DNA of 64,000 bases from JAZKBN01 sp040388605 (GTDB lineage Bacteria; Bacteroidota; Bacteroidia; Cytophagales; Flexibacteraceae), in contig JAZKBN010000062.1 of the NCBI GenBank assembly GCA_040388605.1, forward strand, positions 1-64,000, read 5' to 3'. The notes under the pieces were generated by a model. It saw only the letters and a program-made list of their open reading frames with translations, made no database searches and was not told where the DNA came from. The translations under genes were made by a program, and so were the position numbers. Shown here piece after piece: positions 35,268 through 43,856 of this stretch. How positions within the stretch are numbered: position 1 is the first letter of the stretch; every line of letters begins with the position of its first letter.

Positions 35268-37178
35268 TTATTTTAAGGTATAGGCTATCCTGAGGCTTAC
35301 CGCGGTATTTGTTATTTTAACCGGCGCCGACTGCTGCTTCTGCATAAACACCTGGTATTCCGGTCCGCCTGCAATGCTGAGTCTGCTCATTTTAAAGCCA
35401 ATCATAGGCCGAAGCAGTAAATTATCAGGCATTGCGTTCAGGTACCCTGAATCAGATACCTTGCTGCCGACAACGTAGTTGTATGTACCCATTGCAGAAA
35501 TATACAGGAGCCTGCCCACATGCAGTCTTGCCTCGGCACCGGCCTGCAACAGGTAAGCCGATGTATTCAGGTTTACTTGGCTGTTGCTTGTATTTTGCAC
35601 ATAAGCCACTGAACTGGGGCTTTGCTGCACAAGATGGTAGCCTGAGTCTTTGCTTGTAACATTCAGCTGCAATTGGTTTTGCTGATACCTGAGGCCTGTA
35701 TTTACCAATACCTCGAACCTGCCTTTGCTAAGCAGGCTGAATTGTGCCCCGAAGCCATAGTTCAGCCTTGCGGCATCGTATCGGCCGGGTAAGCTGACCT
35801 GGCCGATGCTCAGGCCTTGGTCTGAGCTGATTACCAGGTTTTGCGAAGAACCAACAATATCTCCCCAAAAGGCCAGTCGGCTTAAGAAAGGAGGTTTATT
35901 TGTGTCAGAGTCTTTCTTCGCGCTTGAATCAGTGACAGGGATAGCTTCGGCAGCGGCTGTTTTTACTTCAGGCGCTTTGCCTGCTGAATCTGCAGCCGGC
36001 TGTTGTGCTGCTGACTGCTCAGCGCCAAAGCCGTTGTCATTGGCAGGTACAGGCTTATTGCTGCCTGCAACCACGGGGTTCAGGGCTTCGCTTATGGCAG
36101 GTTCAGCCTGCTTATTTTCGGCGGGTGCGGCCTGGCTTGTTTCGCCTGTTTTAACTTCTTTATTTTCAGTAATTTTACCTGTTTCCGGGGTAAGATCATT
36201 AAGTTTGAAAGGCTTTACATTTATTGTAAAGCCGCCGGAAGGCAGCGTATTAACAACCTCGGTACTGACCGTTTTAAGCCTGCTTTTTTTCTTTGTGCTT
36301 TTTTTCTTCGGCTCTGCTCCGGGAACCTTAGTGCCATAAGCGTGGAAGTTGTTTTCCGATGACTCCTTGACTGTTTCAGTTTCAGGTAAGGAAGCTTTTG
36401 GCTTTAAATGCCTCTTGTTTTTTTGCTTTGATGTGGCAAGGGCGCCTGCGTTCAGGCCTGTATTTTTACTGATGTTAACAGCGCTGCTGCTTGTATTTGA
36501 ATCTGACCTGGCTGCACCGGTTTCATTATATTTGCCTGAGACTGCGGTAGATTCAGGGTTGGCAACCGGGCTGTTACCGGCGTTTGAATTGCCTGCTGAC
36601 AGAGCAGAATTTGTTGCTTTAGAATTGGCAGGCTTGCTGTATTTACCACCTGTTTTGCCTGCGTCATTCTTGGTGTTATCAGAACTACCGCCGGCATTAC
36701 CCGCCGACCCGGTATTTCCGCTGCCTTGGCTTTGAGGGTTTGCCGGGTTGCTTTGGGTTTTGCCTGCATTGTGGTTATTACCCTGGCCGGCATTTACAGC
36801 TGGTTTAGTGTCTTTATTCCATTGCCCACTTTCAGGCTTGTTCTGCGATAATTCGGCTTGGGAAATTGTTCCCGTTCCCGTTGTATTACCCGGTGTTATT
36901 ATTTTTACCCGTGCCTCAGGGCTTTCACCGGCAGATTTCTCCTTCAGCTCAACAGAATCTGCAATGGGATTGGTTTTGTCGGGGAGCAGGAAAATGAACA
37001 TGCCGGTAATGGCAGTAAGCAGGCCCAGACCGGCAAAGAACCAAAAGAAGGGGAACCTGCGCGGCGGCTTAGAATCGAGGCGCGATTCTATAGCAGACCA
37101 GGTGCCCGGTTCGGGCAAGGCTTCGCTGTCGGCAAATTTTTTGCTGAAGCGTCCTCTTATGTCTTTATCATTCTCCAT
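35268..37178 (-). CDS. Probable dual-membrane-spanning anti-sigma factor
   Basis: 636 residues. The cytoplasmic N-terminus (GRFSKKFADSEALPEPGTW) is followed by one transmembrane helix (residues 43-64), then about 360 residues of disordered S/N/K/G/A-rich sequence, then about 200 residues (440-636) rich in alternating beta-strands and ending in SLRIAYTLK, like a small outer-membrane beta-barrel. This layout could link the inner membrane to the outer membrane. It is encoded 82 bases after an ECF sigma factor on the same strand, so the N-terminus is the likely sigma-binding part. Dual membrane-spanning anti-sigma factors (Dma) of this layout were described in Bacteroides thetaiotaomicron, where they control vesicle formation. 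Membership here is inferred from architecture and position. Confidence 0.75.
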   Translation of the reverse strand: MENDKDIRGRFSKKFADSEALPEPGTWSAIESRLDSKPPRRFPFFWFFAGLGLLTAITGMFIFLLPDKTNPIADSVELKEKSAGESPEARVKIITPGNTTGTGTISQAELSQNKPESGQWNKDTKPAVNAGQGNNHNAGKTQSNPANPQSQGSGNTGSAGNAGGSSDNTKNDAGKTGGKYSKPANSKATNSALSAGNSNAGNSPVANPESTAVSGKYNETGAARSDSNTSSSAVNISKNTGLNAGALATSKQKNKRHLKPKASLPETETVKESSENNFHAYGTKVPGAEPKKKSTKKKSRLKTVSTEVVNTLPSGGFTINVKPFKLNDLTPETGKITENKEVKTGETSQAAPAENKQAEPAISEALNPVVAGSNKPVPANDNGFGAEQSAAQQPAADSAGKAPEVKTAAAEAIPVTDSSAKKDSDTNKPPFLSRLAFWGDIVGSSQNLVISSDQGLSIGQVSLPGRYDAARLNYGFGAQFSLLSKGRFEVLVNTGLRYQQNQLQLNVTSKDSGYHLVQQSPSSVAYVQNTSNSQVNLNTSAYLLQAGAEARLHVGRLLYISAMGTYNYVVGSKVSDSGYLNAMPDNLLLRPMIGFKMSRLSIAGGPEYQVFMQKQQSAPVKITNTAVSLRIAYTLK

Positions 37179-37260
37179 GATGGCTGTATAGGTTAATATA
37201 CATTTTGTTTTTTATTGCCTGCGAAGCGGTATCGATTGCGCGGCTTATGAATTCGGGGTA

Positions 37261-37797
37261 CTATTTATAGGCGTACCTGCCCAGGCGCTCGCGCAGCAGG
37301 GTTTTGGCCCTGTTCAGCTGCGACTTTGATGTGCCGGATGATATTTCCATCAGGCGGGCAATCTCATTATGGTCGTAACCTTCAATTACAAACATTATAA
37401 ACACAAGGCGGCAGCCGGGCGGCAGTGTGTTTACATGTACCATTATTTCATCGGCGCTCATTTCATCGAGCGCATCGGGCAGTTCGGTTTCGGCTGTTAT
37501 ATCATCGTTGAGCTCATCGAGCCTGTTTTTCTTTATAACCCTGTTAAAGTGGTTAATAGAGAAATTTACGAAAATACGCTTTAGCCAACCTTCAAGGCTG
37601 CCGTCCCTGAAATCTGCTATGGAATTAAAAGCTTTTACAAATGCTTCCTGGAACACATCCTCGGCCTGCATTTTATCAGGAATATACCTTCGGCAAACGG
37701 CAAGCAGGCGAGGCCCGTACTTTTCGTACAGGGCACGCTGCATTGCCGGCTTTTTCTGCCGACAGCCTTCTGCCAATTCCTGATCAGTAAACTTCAA
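37261..37797 (-). CDS. ECF-type RNA polymerase sigma factor
   Basis: 178 residues. Sigma region 2 is visible (RYIPDKMQAEDVFQEAFVKAF, then WLKRIFVNFSINHF). After an acidic linker comes region 4 (LPPGCRLVFIMFVIEGYDHN, EIARLMEISSGTSKSQLNRA, the helix-turn-helix that reads the -35). Length is normal for the group. It directs RNA polymerase to its regulon and is normally held by the anti-sigma protein encoded next to it. An 8-bp hairpin (37846-37871) lies in its leader. Confidence 0.95.
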   Translation of the reverse strand: MKFTDQELAEGCRQKKPAMQRALYEKYGPRLLAVCRRYIPDKMQAEDVFQEAFVKAFNSIADFRDGSLEGWLKRIFVNFSINHFNRVIKKNRLDELNDDITAETELPDALDEMSADEIMVHVNTLPPGCRLVFIMFVIEGYDHNEIARLMEISSGTSKSQLNRAKTLLRERLGRYAYK

Positions 37798-38179
37798 TTC
37801 TTTCGAAAATTCCGGGGTTGAATCTGTTCACGCTTTTGCGCCGTGACCGGGCCCCTTTTACAAGGCCCGGTTTTCGGTGCGGCATTTCAGCAATTCCTGC
37901 CAAATTCGACAGGCTGAATTATAAAATTGAACCGGGTAAAAACCGGTATTTAATACGGATAATCAGGTAGGCTTTTAAGTTCGAACCGGCTATTCATAAT
38001 TACCTCCGTGTACGGCTTAAGGCTGAATGCAACAATGCATTTAAAAGAGGCATGGTTTGCAGGCTTACCGGCGCTTGTTGTTTTAAACAGGTAAACCCGG
38101 GTGCTGCCACAGCGAGCGCCCCGGGTTATACCGCGGAAGGTTCCGCCTGTATGGCAATGAATCAGCTAAAAGGAACCGA
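37798..38179. other. Intergenic region with two hairpins
   Basis: About 380 bases. The hairpin ACCGGGCC/GGCCCGGT (37846-37871) is close to the sigma-factor start. The hairpin AACCCGGG/CCCGGGTT (38094-38127) sits 50 bases past the end of the 38180 gene; on the minus strand it is followed by TACCTGTTT and could be its terminator. No exact TAnnTTTG found for the sigma gene. Confidence 0.5.
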
Positions 38180-39781
38180 TTATTGCTTTACAAACTTTTT
38201 GAACAGCCTGCTGCCGTTCGCGCCTTCCAGTTGTAAAGTATAAACACCGGGGGCAATGCCTTCGATATTCATTTTCAGGCTGCTGCCGTTTACGCTGCCG
38301 TTAGCGGCAATGCTTTGGCCTACGCTGTTAACAATTACTGCTTTGCTGATATCGAAGCCGGGGCTGCGAACTTCAAGAGCTGAAGTGGCAGGGTTAGGGA
38401 ACAGGCTTACAAGCTTGGCATCAACATTTTTAGAAACGCTGTTAACAATGTTTCCGCCTGATACCACGAAGTGAACGCCTTCAGAAGCAGGAACAGTTAC
38501 GTTAACTTCTGATGAGCTAACTTTAGGGTATTCAACACGTGCTTTGTAGTTACCTGCAGGCAGGTTACCGAAAGCCCATGTTCCGTTGGTGTTAACTGCA
38601 GTAGAATAACGATCAGTGCCGTTGGCTGCATCTTTAAGAATAATGCGGGCACGTTCGTAGTTAACGCTCATTGTGTAGGCTACACGGAAGTTGCTGGTTA
38701 CAGAGTCACCTGTAAGTGTGCCGCTTAGGCTGTCACGGCCTGAAGTGCCGTCGGCATTAACAAGGGTAATATCGGCAGTGCTGGCAGTTCCGCTTATTAC
38801 AGCGAAGGTACCTGCGTTAGCCCAGTCAGTAGTTGAAGGTGCGTAAGTTGGCAAAGTGGTTACAGTATTACCGTATTCATAAGCCTGTACAATGTAACGG
38901 CCTGCAGGCAGGTTGTTGAAGTAGTAGTAACCTGAATCGGCACTTGAAATGTTGGTGAATGCAGAATAATCTGAGCCAAGCTGCCATGCAAGTACCACTG
39001 CATTTTGCGGGTATGAGTTATTGGCAGATACAAAGCCTTTCAGGGTTCCTACAATGGGGTCAGGTGCAGGGCAGCCAACTAAATCAAGTCCTGATTGATT
39101 TAGAGTTGAAGTTGCTGTTGCGGTTCTTGCATTGCGATTCTGGCGGCAATCGAAAAGGAATATTTCGTAATCTCTTGTAACCGAGGTTGGCGTGGCGTTG
39201 TAAGGTACAGTAAAGTGGTATGTTCCGCTGGCATCAGAAGTTGTGTTCATCTGGCTGAAATTGTTTCCTGCACTTATGCTTTCCTGTCCGGGAATTAAGC
39301 TTACAGGGTAGTTTGCCAATGGGCTGAATACACCGTTTGCATCAATTGAAATAATTCTTCCGCTTAATTGAATAGTGGTTGTAACCGGGGGTACACTATC
39401 AGGGCATACTATCAGGTACGGAGGCATCAGGAGTGAACCTGTGTCTGCAATAAGGTTTTGAGATACGCGGTTCTGGCGGCAGTCGTAGGTAAAAACCACG
39501 TAATCAGTAATTTGGCCGGGTGCAAGGCGGGGAGTATCTCTGAAAACATAATACCCGTCAACATTGGTTGTAGCCAATAAAGTCTGAAAAGTAATACCTC
39601 CTGCCATGCTGTTGGTATCAGGGTAAAGATACACCGTAGTATTTGCAACGGGAATTAAGGCGCCGCCGGAAGGCTGAACCACCTGGCCGATAATGTTAAT
39701 TGTTCCGGGTGCCTGCGCGTTTGCCGATATGCCGGCAAGCACCAGCAGGAAGGCCATTAAAAGGGTACTTAACTTTTTCAT
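38180..39781 (-). CDS. Secreted repeat protein with carboxypeptidase-regulatory-like domains and type A sorting tail
   Basis: 533 residues with a signal peptide (GISANAQ). Four beta-sandwich modules follow. The first two are clear duplicates, each containing a DCRQNR motif and ending in a conserved xVCPD/VGCPAP. The third and fourth are CarboxypepD_reg/SdrD-like (GYYYFNNLPAGRYIVQA; GTWAFGNLPAGNYKARV). The last 80 residues are a type IX sorting tail (LFPNPATSALEVRS, AVIVNSVGQSI, APGVYTLQL, KFVKQ). Likely exported to the surface. It carries no catalytic motif that I can see. It lies between the sigma/anti-sigma pair and a lipoprotein on the same strand. Confidence 0.88.
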   Translation of the reverse strand: MKKLSTLLMAFLLVLAGISANAQAPGTINIIGQVVQPSGGALIPVANTTVYLYPDTNSMAGGITFQTLLATTNVDGYYVFRDTPRLAPGQITDYVVFTYDCRQNRVSQNLIADTGSLLMPPYLIVCPDSVPPVTTTIQLSGRIISIDANGVFSPLANYPVSLIPGQESISAGNNFSQMNTTSDASGTYHFTVPYNATPTSVTRDYEIFLFDCRQNRNARTATATSTLNQSGLDLVGCPAPDPIVGTLKGFVSANNSYPQNAVVLAWQLGSDYSAFTNISSADSGYYYFNNLPAGRYIVQAYEYGNTVTTLPTYAPSTTDWANAGTFAVISGTASTADITLVNADGTSGRDSLSGTLTGDSVTSNFRVAYTMSVNYERARIILKDAANGTDRYSTAVNTNGTWAFGNLPAGNYKARVEYPKVSSSEVNVTVPASEGVHFVVSGGNIVNSVSKNVDAKLVSLFPNPATSALEVRSPGFDISKAVIVNSVGQSIAANGSVNGSSLKMNIEGIAPGVYTLQLEGANGSRLFKKFVKQ

Positions 39782-39922
39782 TTCAGTAAAGGTTTTTGGG
39801 GAGATAATTGGTTTAAAGCTGTGGGCTTATAGTAATGGTTGGGGTTTGTTTAGCAATTGGGTAATGGTAATAAGTATAGAAGCAGGTGGGTTTTGTTTGC
39901 TTATAATTTTTGTTTGCCCGGC

Positions 39923-40954
39923 TTAGGGCAGCCTGAGCGTAATTTTAGCCGTTTTAAATGCATTGGCAGATTTTGACCTCACCTTATAAACAAGGTCTTT
40001 AGGCACTGTGCCCGGTTCATGAACTGCTTTTACCGATAATATTTTGCGGTTGTTCTTATACTCTATGGAAATAATTTTGGCTTCATTATCCCATGATTCC
40101 AGCGCAAAAGAGGCTGCATCTAAATCGTTGCTGCATGAAATGTCGTTTTTCAGCAAATCGCTTATGAGTATTTCAGCCGAAACTACAGTTGTGGAAGCAG
40201 GCGAGCCACTTACAGAATCTATAACTGCATCCACGGTATCGTTCACAGGGCTGAAATAGCCGGCACAGGTTGGCGAGTAAATATCGAGATGCGATTCAGA
40301 CACCTTGTAGCCATCAAGCATAAGTTGGTAGCTGATGGTTTGCAGGGGCGTATCAGGAATATGGTCCATATATACCTTCAGGCTCATACCGTTCAGTTCG
40401 GCTTTTTGAATTCCGGCCGGCAAAGTGCCGACGATCTCAATTTTATACCTGTTAATCGGCAGGCAAAGACTATCGGTTTTTAAATCTATCAGCTCAACCG
40501 ATAAAGTGTCGGGCTTTTCGAAGCGCAGTTGTTTAGGGAGAAGCCTGTAGCTGCAATACACATTAGTGTCTTCGGGAAGGGCTGCTACCTGGACATCCAG
40601 GCTGATAATGCTGCAGTTAATTGAGTTGCAAACCCTGAATTGCAGGGTTTCGGTACCGCTGAAACCTGTATAAGGGCTGTAGGTATATGTGTTTGCTGCC
40701 AGGTTATAGGTCATTTTACCATAAACCGGTATCAGGAAATCAACCGACAGGCCGGCAGATAAGCTAACTGAATCTTCAAGCTTAATTAAAAGAGCTTCGC
40801 CTGCTTTCAGGCGGGTGGGTTTCAGGCTAATATTACCGGGGAGGGTTGCCGCCGGTGTAACCGGCACCGGGTTGCGATCTACCTTATCGCAGGCTGTAGC
40901 AAAAAGCAGCAGCGCAGCCAGCATAAGGAAAGATATTTGCTTTAATCCGGGCAT
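39923..40954 (-). CDS. Lipoprotein with cadherin-like (tandem) beta domain
   Basis: 343 residues from the ATG at 40954, which directly precedes a lipoprotein signal (LLFATAC, then DKVDRNPVP). Residues 40-140 contain YTYSPYTGFSGTETLQFRVCN, the hallmark of bacterial cadherin-like/VCBS-type repeats. Later parts repeat the pattern (DILISDLLKNDISC; AVHEPGTVPKDLVYKV). Anchored in the outer or inner membrane, function unknown. An upstream in-frame ATG at 41083 would put 43 residues before the signal and is rejected. It precedes the sorted protein at 38180 on the same strand (141 bases). Confidence 0.8.
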   Translation of the reverse strand: MPGLKQISFLMLAALLLFATACDKVDRNPVPVTPAATLPGNISLKPTRLKAGEALLIKLEDSVSLSAGLSVDFLIPVYGKMTYNLAANTYTYSPYTGFSGTETLQFRVCNSINCSIISLDVQVAALPEDTNVYCSYRLLPKQLRFEKPDTLSVELIDLKTDSLCLPINRYKIEIVGTLPAGIQKAELNGMSLKVYMDHIPDTPLQTISYQLMLDGYKVSESHLDIYSPTCAGYFSPVNDTVDAVIDSVSGSPASTTVVSAEILISDLLKNDISCSNDLDAASFALESWDNEAKIISIEYKNNRKILSVKAVHEPGTVPKDLVYKVRSKSANAFKTAKITLRLP

Positions 40955-41310
40955 AATGGTTTGCGGTTCGGGGTTAAGACACAAGGTTAAATGCCGGGGT
41001 TGGAACCGGAAATAAAAATATTTCAATATTTTTTCAGTAGCAGCACAGAGCTGAAAACGCCATGCTGATTTTTCAGCAGGCAAATTACATTTTTTAAGGC
41101 GGCAGTTTGGGAATGCTGCAGATAAGAAAAATCAAATCCGTAGACATGGGCTGTTATTTTCCCCGGTCTGTGGTATATGGAAATTGTAAACCTGCCCGCG
41201 TAAATTCAGGCCAAAAAGTTGCGAAAAAAAAGCACAAACCTGTAAATGGTCTGTGCCTGATAGTTATTCCGGGGGTGTTTTGCTTGTAATGTAAGATTGT
41301 GTTGGTTTTG
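40955..41310. other. Intergenic region with a terminator
   Basis: About 355 bases between the lipoprotein and the response regulator (both minus strand). Apart from the terminator listed separately, no promoter with an exact consensus and no coding frame was found. Confidence 0.5.
41224..41256 (-). terminator. Rho-independent terminator of the response-regulator gene
   Basis: On the minus strand, GCACAGACC pairs with GGTTTGTGC (one mismatch) over a 7-base loop and is followed by eight T. It lies 55 bases past the stop of the response regulator. Confidence 0.8.
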
Positions 41311-41706
41311 CTATGCGGCAGCGGGTTGTTGTATTAATCGCTTCACGCGCATGCTCAGTTCCCAAGGGCTGAAGGGCTTATTTATATAATCGTCGGCGCC
41401 ATTGCGGAAAGCTTCAAGCACTTCTGTTTCCAGGCCGCCTGCGCTCAGTATAATTACCGGTACGGCGGTTTTGCCTTCTTTTTTTGCGGCATTCAATATA
41501 TCCATGCCGGTGCGGTTATGCAGCACAAGGTCTGTTATTATCAGATCGTAAGTACCGGTTTGCATCATGAACAGGCCATCGGCCATGCCGGTTGCAGATT
41601 CCGTTTCATAACCATCTCTTTTGAGCCTGAATTCAAGGGCTTTTCTGACCAGCGCCTCGTCTTCAATAATCAAAATTTTTCCGTTGCTTCGTGATGGTTG
41701 GTGCAT
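41311..41706 (-). CDS. Single-domain response regulator (REC)
   Basis: About 131 residues, consisting only of a receiver domain. Visible residues: the acidic pair in ILIIEDEALV, phospho-acceptor Asp in DLIITDLVLHN, Thr/Ser position in VPVIILSAGG, Lys in DDYINKPFSPWEL. With no output domain it probably works by phosphotransfer or protein contact, like CheY/Spo0F. An Hpt protein is encoded 255 bases upstream on the same strand and is a natural phospho-partner. The ATG at 41706 is preferred over 41739, which would add a hydrophobic tail before the domain. Confidence 0.93.
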   Translation of the reverse strand: MHQPSRSNGKILIIEDEALVRKALEFRLKRDGYETESATGMADGLFMMQTGTYDLIITDLVLHNRTGMDILNAAKKEGKTAVPVIILSAGGLETEVLEAFRNGADDYINKPFSPWELSMRVKRLIQQPAAA

Positions 41707-41961
41707 TAATGGAAACGGGGATATAAAAGAAAGTTCCACTTCTATAGGGTGATTTACAGTGTTTAAAAAGCCGTTTTATTTCTGCTAAGCAGCTTTGGCA
41801 TTTTGTTCAGTATAAAACTATAGTTGCAAACCACGTACCCATAATAAAATGTTAAGGGCAAAGAATACAGGATAAAGCCTGAAAAGGCCTGAAAAAGTAA
41901 TTATACGGGGAAAAATCATTAAAAATTAAATTAAAAAAAGGTTTTAAGGGCTGAATCTGCC

Positions 41962-42390
41962 TTAAAGCGTATCTGATACGCGCTCCAGTTCTGAGTAGGC
42001 CTGTTCCAAAATGGCACGCATTTCCGGTATTGACACCTGCACTTCTTTGGCAGGCAGGCTTTCGCCGATGCAGTTTTCTTCCAGGGTGCGGGCCAACAGG
42101 GCAAAACGATTTAAACCAACTATTTGCGCGCTGCTTTTCATTTTATGAGCCATCATGCGTACGCTTTTTCCGTTCCCGCTCAGCCAGGCAGATTCAAGCG
42201 ATGCCATCATCAGGGGCATATCGCTTACAAATGCATCAATCATTTCGCGGATGAACTCGGGGTCGTTATCGGCCAGATCGCGCAGGTAAGTAAGGTCCGG
42301 TTTTTCAAGCTTTAAATCTGATGGATGCATAGTTATTACCGGGAAATAATTGGCTGAAGCTGTTGGCTGATTAATGTTGTTCAATTGCAT
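41962..42390 (-). CDS. Hpt-domain phosphotransfer protein
   Basis: 142 residues (122 if the second ATG at 42330 is used). An Hpt four-helix domain: FIREMIDAFVSDMPLMMASLE, then the phosphorylatable His in VRMMAHKMKSSAQIVG and the following ALLARTLEE. It would relay phosphate between a hybrid sensor kinase (not in this window) and a response regulator, plausibly the REC protein encoded next. Confidence 0.9.
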   Translation of the reverse strand: MQLNNINQPTASANYFPVITMHPSDLKLEKPDLTYLRDLADNDPEFIREMIDAFVSDMPLMMASLESAWLSGNGKSVRMMAHKMKSSAQIVGLNRFALLARTLEENCIGESLPAKEVQVSIPEMRAILEQAYSELERVSDTL

Positions 42391-42762
42391 TGTCTGATTA
42401 ATATCCGGTAACAGGTCTTATGAGTTTTGCTTGTGCACCCTTATTCATTTCAGCCCGGCCACCCGGCTTAGGTGGGCCAATATGCCTGTTGAATTAGTAT
42501 AATGCAAAGTTTGCCATAATAAACTTAGTAAGAAGCCCTGAATGCGGTATGCACTTACGCATGTAATGTAATCAGGTTTTCAGCAGGTATTTACGGCTTT
42601 TTTGTAAAGCCTGCCCGGTTTTTGAAAAATGGCAGCCCCTAAGTTTCATACGTAATTCAGGCACTTTAGGATTTGTTTAAAGCAGTTTTTTTCTGCCGGG
42701 CCACATTTTACCCGGTTTGTTTTAAACAAAATTCTTTTTTTTGTGTTTTTGGCCTATAGCCC
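42391..42762. other. Divergent intergenic region
   Basis: About 370 bases between the Hpt gene (minus) and the MerR-type gene (plus). It contains the palindrome listed separately and a related half-site TTTGTTTAAA at 42672. No exact TAnnTTTG was found. Confidence 0.5.
42716..42730 (+). promoter_or_regulatory. Palindrome upstream of the MerR-type regulator, possible operator
   Basis: TTTGTTT, one T, AAACAAA: a perfect 7-bp inverted repeat 32 bases before the start of the MerR-type gene. A second copy of one arm (TTTGTTTAAA) lies 44 bases upstream. MerR proteins bind such dyads near their own promoter. The role is inferred. Confidence 0.4.
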
Positions 42763-43719
42763 ATGTCTGAAACTCTTCCGGTGCATAAGAATTTAAATGA
42801 CCATAAAGCCTGCTCACCCCCGGTGCAGGCTGCCAGCTACTCAATTCGCGATCTTGAGCAGATATCGGGAATAAAGGCGCATACCCTGCGCATTTGGGAG
42901 CAGCGCTATGGTATTTTAGCGCCCCGCAGAACCGATACAAACATTCGCCTGTACGACGACTCTGACCTTCGTTCGCTGCTGAACATCAGCCTGCTGAATG
43001 CTAATGGTTACCGCATCAGTAAAATTGCCTGCATGAGTCCTGAATCGGTGCAGCAGGAGGTAATGGCTATTACAGAAAGCAAATGCCGTTGCTGCGACCA
43101 GCAACAGGCCCTCATTTCCTGCATGCTTGAGCTCGACGAAGACCGTTTCGAAAAAGTGCTCAGCAACAACATCATGAACTGCGGTCTGGACCGCACCATG
43201 ACAAGTGTCATTTTTCCGCTCCTGCAGCGCATAGCCGCCCTTTGGCAAACCGGATCGGTGAGCCGGGCGCATGAGAATTTTGTGCGCCTGCTGGTGCGCC
43301 AAAAGCTGATTGTGGCCATAGACGGGCAGACCAGCAGCAACCGCAGCCCCTCGGCCGGTAAGTTCATGCTCTGCCTCCCCGACAGTGAAACCTCTGAAAA
43401 CGGTTTACTTTTTGCGCATTACCTGCTCCGCCTCCGCAAGCAGCGCAGCGTGTACACCGGCCGCAGCCTGAGCCCTGAAGACCTGCAAAGCGCCTACGAC
43501 ACCTATCGCCCTGATTGCATAGTGTGCGTAAGCCCAGCCGCCGCATGGCCCGCCGAGTTCCTGAAGTATGCCGAGGGCCTGGGCCGCATGTTCCCCGAAA
43601 GCAGGGTGGTGTTGGTCGGTCATCGTATAGATTCTGTACCCGAATCACCTGCTGAGAACGTAATTATTCTCAACAGCTTTGAAGATTTTATCGGGTTTAT
43701 GGATTCGGTGAGGCATTAA
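42763..43719 (+). CDS. MerR-type regulator with B12-binding-like C-terminal fold
   Basis: 318 residues. The MerR helix-turn-helix is at about 26-95 (YSIRDLEQISGIKAHTLRIW, then EQRYGILAPRRTDTNIRLY). The C-terminal half has the CarH/LitR layout: a helical bundle with W-x9-E (WQTGSVSRAHEN) and a Rossmann-like cobalamin fold (KFMLCLPDSETSENGLLF ... DCIVCVSPAAA). The lower-ligand motif DxHxxG is missing (DSETSENG), and the W-x9-EH motif ends in EN. So it probably does not bind B12 in the usual way and may sense something else. In related proteins this family controls light-induced genes such as carotenoid or photolyase genes; no such genes are nearby. Confidence 0.88.
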   Translation: MSETLPVHKNLNDHKACSPPVQAASYSIRDLEQISGIKAHTLRIWEQRYGILAPRRTDTNIRLYDDSDLRSLLNISLLNANGYRISKIACMSPESVQQEVMAITESKCRCCDQQQALISCMLELDEDRFEKVLSNNIMNCGLDRTMTSVIFPLLQRIAALWQTGSVSRAHENFVRLLVRQKLIVAIDGQTSSNRSPSAGKFMLCLPDSETSENGLLFAHYLLRLRKQRSVYTGRSLSPEDLQSAYDTYRPDCIVCVSPAAAWPAEFLKYAEGLGRMFPESRVVLVGHRIDSVPESPAENVIILNSFEDFIGFMDSVRH

Positions 43720-43724
43720 AAAAA

Positions 43725-43856
43725 TTACTGCTTTATTATTTTGCCTGTGCTAACGCCTCCTTGGCTTGTGAACCTGTAAACGTACAGGCCGGGAGCGAGG
43801 GTGCTTATATCGGTTTTATCTCCGGGTTGGTAGGGCTGGGTTTGGAGGGTAATCAG
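43725..43856 (-). pseudogene. Remnant of a type IX sorting tail, in frame after another gene's stop
   Basis: Directly after the stop of the 43857 gene, in the same frame, 43 codons read as the second half of a type A sorting domain (TLAPGLYVYRFTSQG ... GKIIKQ) and end in TAA at 43725. The 43857 gene already has its own complete tail (MPSGIYAYSLI ... KMVVIK). The piece is therefore a leftover from a different gene or from tail replacement by recombination. Confidence 0.8.

Noticed and set aside
37846..37871. Hairpin in the sigma-factor leader as a riboswitch or thermosensor
   Set aside because: A single 8-bp stem without any known riboswitch pattern; it may be chance pairing in GC-rich sequence.
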